From NCBI GenBank assembly GCA_001557505.1, contig LSAX01000011.1:1240001-1304000 (forward strand): a stretch of DNA of 64,000 bases, given 5' to 3'. The position numbers and the translations under genes are program-made. The stretch comes from Reticulascus tulasneorum (lineage: Eukaryota; Ascomycota; Sordariomycetes; Glomerellales; Reticulascaceae). Shown in pieces: positions 62,327-64,000 of the stretch; the first letter of the stretch is position 1; every line of letters begins with the position of its first letter. The notes under the pieces were generated by a model. It searched no databases. It was not told where the DNA came from and was given only the letters and a program-made list of their open reading frames with translations.

Positions 62327-63352
62327 TCAAACAGCGTTGTCGCTCTGCTCTCCAGGCTGTCCGGGCTCTTCAAACCGCACGTCACCTTGACTTATATCCG
62401 GGTAGACATCAAACCTTCTTTGACTCTTCAGGGGGAAGTTCTTCCTCGCCTCCTCAATCTTCGCGTTGTCCAGCTCCCAAGAGACAGTGGTCTCTTTCTC
62501 CTCGGCCTCGACGAGCACCTTCGCCACGGGATCCACGATCAGGCTGTGGCCCCACGCATGGTAGCCCGCGTTCATGTCCCGCGCAGGGCTGCACAAGGCC
62601 ACGTAGATCTGGTTGTCCATGGCCCGAGCCTGGCCCTGCAGCCGCCAGTGCATCGGGCCAGTAGTCAGGTTGAAGGCGCCGGGGTAGATGAGCGCGAAGC
62701 AGCCTTTTCGGGCGGCGATGGTGGCTAGCTCTGAGAACCGGATATCGTAGCAGATGGCCACGGATATGCGGCCGTACTCGGGCAGGTCAACAATGGTGAC
62801 CTTATTCCCGGGGCTCAGGACGTCTGACTCTCGGAAAGTGATCTTGCCGGGGATGTCGATATCAAATAAATGGACCTTCCGATGCGTGGCCAGGAGCTTA
62901 CCCTCGGGACTGAAGATCAAGCTCGTATTGTAGTATTTCTTGGTTTCCGTGTCCAGTTCGGGGATCGAACCGCCGACAAGATACGTCTTCGTCTCAGCAG
63001 CCATGGCAGCCAGCGCATGGAACGACGGCGACTGCTCCTTGCTCGGTGGCGAGGGCAGCAGCGTCTCGGCATACTTCGGGAAGTGGTCGCAGCCGTACGG
63101 CGAGTTGAAGCATTCCGGGAGCACGACTATCTTGGCGCCGTCGTCGGCCGCCTCTCGGACTTTGGCATGGGCGTTTTTGAGGTTGGCGGCCTTGTCCGCG
63201 CCCGAGGCGAGCTGGATGCAGGCGAGCTTGACTGACTTTTTCAGCACCGGCGTGGCGGCGGTGGTGGCCATTTTACGGAAGGGCACGAATCTCTGGGAGG
63301 GATATCGGAGCGAGTTTGTAAGGATACTAAGTGCTGTGCGGGCTGTTCTCAT
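62327..63352 (-). CDS. omega-amidase / Nit2-type nitrilase-superfamily protein
   Basis: Intronless, 341 codons from ATG 63352. The Glu-Lys-Cys triad of the carbon-nitrogen hydrolase fold is complete: E80 (VVLPECFNSPYG), K159 (HRKVHLFDIDIPGKITF) and C201 (AICYDIRFSELA). YPGAFNLTTGPMHWRLQGQA and CSPARDMNAGYHAWGHS closely follow mammalian NIT2 / yeast Nit3, which hydrolyse alpha-ketoglutaramate and alpha-ketosuccinamate. The first 27 residues are basic and Ser/Thr-rich (MRTARTALSILTNSLRYPSQ) and look like a mitochondrial presequence. A second in-frame ATG (63271, MATTAATPVL) would give a cytosolic form. The sister family, deaminated-glutathione amidase (mammalian Nit1), is the main alternative, but the LPECFNSPYG and FDIDIPGKITF segments favour omega-amidase. 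Confidence 0.93.
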   Translation of the reverse strand: MRTARTALSILTNSLRYPSQRFVPFRKMATTAATPVLKKSVKLACIQLASGADKAANLKNAHAKVREAADDGAKIVVLPECFNSPYGCDHFPKYAETLLPSPPSKEQSPSFHALAAMAAETKTYLVGGSIPELDTETKKYYNTSLIFSPEGKLLATHRKVHLFDIDIPGKITFRESDVLSPGNKVTIVDLPEYGRISVAICYDIRFSELATIAARKGCFALIYPGAFNLTTGPMHWRLQGQARAMDNQIYVALCSPARDMNAGYHAWGHSLIVDPVAKVLVEAEEKETTVSWELDNAKIEEARKNFPLKSQRRFDVYPDISQGDVRFEEPGQPGEQSDNAV

Positions 63353-64000
63353 TCTGAAATGTCCATCAACGCTGGGGATATGAGAGTGAGCTTGGAGGGG
63401 TTGAAAAGTGAAGTAGTCATTTAGAGGCGAGGGTAGCGGGGTCCCCTGGCTAACGCGTTATTAGCTAATCCCAGTCGACGTACCTTAATAGACCACCAGC
63501 TCAATTTGCTGAAGTAATTACCTTGCCATAACCTAAGCAAAGTGTTGATTGAGATACACTGTTGATCTCTGATAGATTCCTAGGATTAAGGAATGCGTCT
63601 CTCCTCTGCAATCCATCAGGACACCCTCTACAGCCTCATCGTACCTCTGCGTGCTAAACGAGCCATAGCTACCGCAAGTGACGGAAGTGGGCCGGCTTGC
63701 TTAGCACCGGTGTTGCAGCGCAAAAGTTCAGCATCATTAGACCACCAGACACATTTATGCTTTGGTAGGACCAACACCCAGCAAACAGATCAACGCAACT
63801 CACGAATCAACTCACAATGCAGAAACCATATGGGTTCAGAAACAGATTGAGTATATTAAGCAACTACCAGGACTCACTTGCCGAGCCAAGCCACCAGGCC
63901 AAACCAGCTCGATTCAAAGTTGTATGCGTCCCTGACCATAATCAAGCCCTGTGAGATGCCACGTTCCCCCCCAAGGCGGCCATAAAACCAGGCCGATCCG
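63353..64000. other. nitrilase upstream region to window end
   Basis: About 650 bp with no recognised gene. It should contain the nitrilase promoter; the next gene, if any, lies outside. Confidence 0.55.

Overview
The window is nuclear DNA from a filamentous ascomycete (Pezizomycotina). The evidence is the architecture and the gene set: mostly 49-100 nt introns with GTRNGT donors and CTRAC/CTGAC-like branch sites, a group II fungal G-alpha, an NsdD-type GATA factor, a GH55 glucanase, a fungal-length nucleoporin Nup2, and UTRs and intergenic spaces of normal fungal size on the left. I cannot fix the genus from sequence alone.

Left part (0-27.8 kb) is gene-dense. On the minus strand, in order: nup2 (FG nucleoporin with RanBP1 domain, intronless), a 126-aa SCP2 lipid-transfer protein ending in AKL, a secreted GH55 beta-1,3-glucanase (6 exons), a mitochondrial LETM1-domain protein, a GH3 beta-glucosidase with an N-terminal membrane anchor, and a group II G-alpha (gna-2 type, 5 exons). 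After a 4.3 kb divergent intergenic region comes spermidine synthase on the plus strand (5 exons). A dienelactone-hydrolase-family protein (minus) and a free methionine-R-sulfoxide reductase (plus) follow, sharing a 473-bp divergent promoter.

Middle part (27.8-48.7 kb) is a roughly 21 kb gene-poor stretch. I see only short, coding-like open segments (28-33.4 kb), homopolymer C/G tracts and pyrimidine-rich blocks. It ends in a long leader with three small upstream ORFs in front of nsdD (48.77-50.16 kb). A second gene-poor stretch (50.2-58.8 kb) follows.

Right part: glutamate-cysteine ligase (GSH1, 7 exons) and an omega-amidase/Nit2-type nitrilase, both on the minus strand.

Functionally the window mixes beta-glucan breakdown (GH55, GH3), signalling and development (G-alpha, NsdD), and sulfur/redox/nitrogen metabolism (GSH1, fRMsr, spermidine synthase, omega-amidase). 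This is a neighbourhood, not an evident biosynthetic cluster. The most unusual observation is an in-frame TGA followed by CTA in the beta-glucosidase leader, between a plausible cytosolic tail and its transmembrane anchor. UGA-CUA is the known fungal/animal stop-readthrough context. Other oddities are a 5-nt micro-exon, a start codon isolated by an intron, a GC-AG intron, and five long poly-G/poly-C runs.
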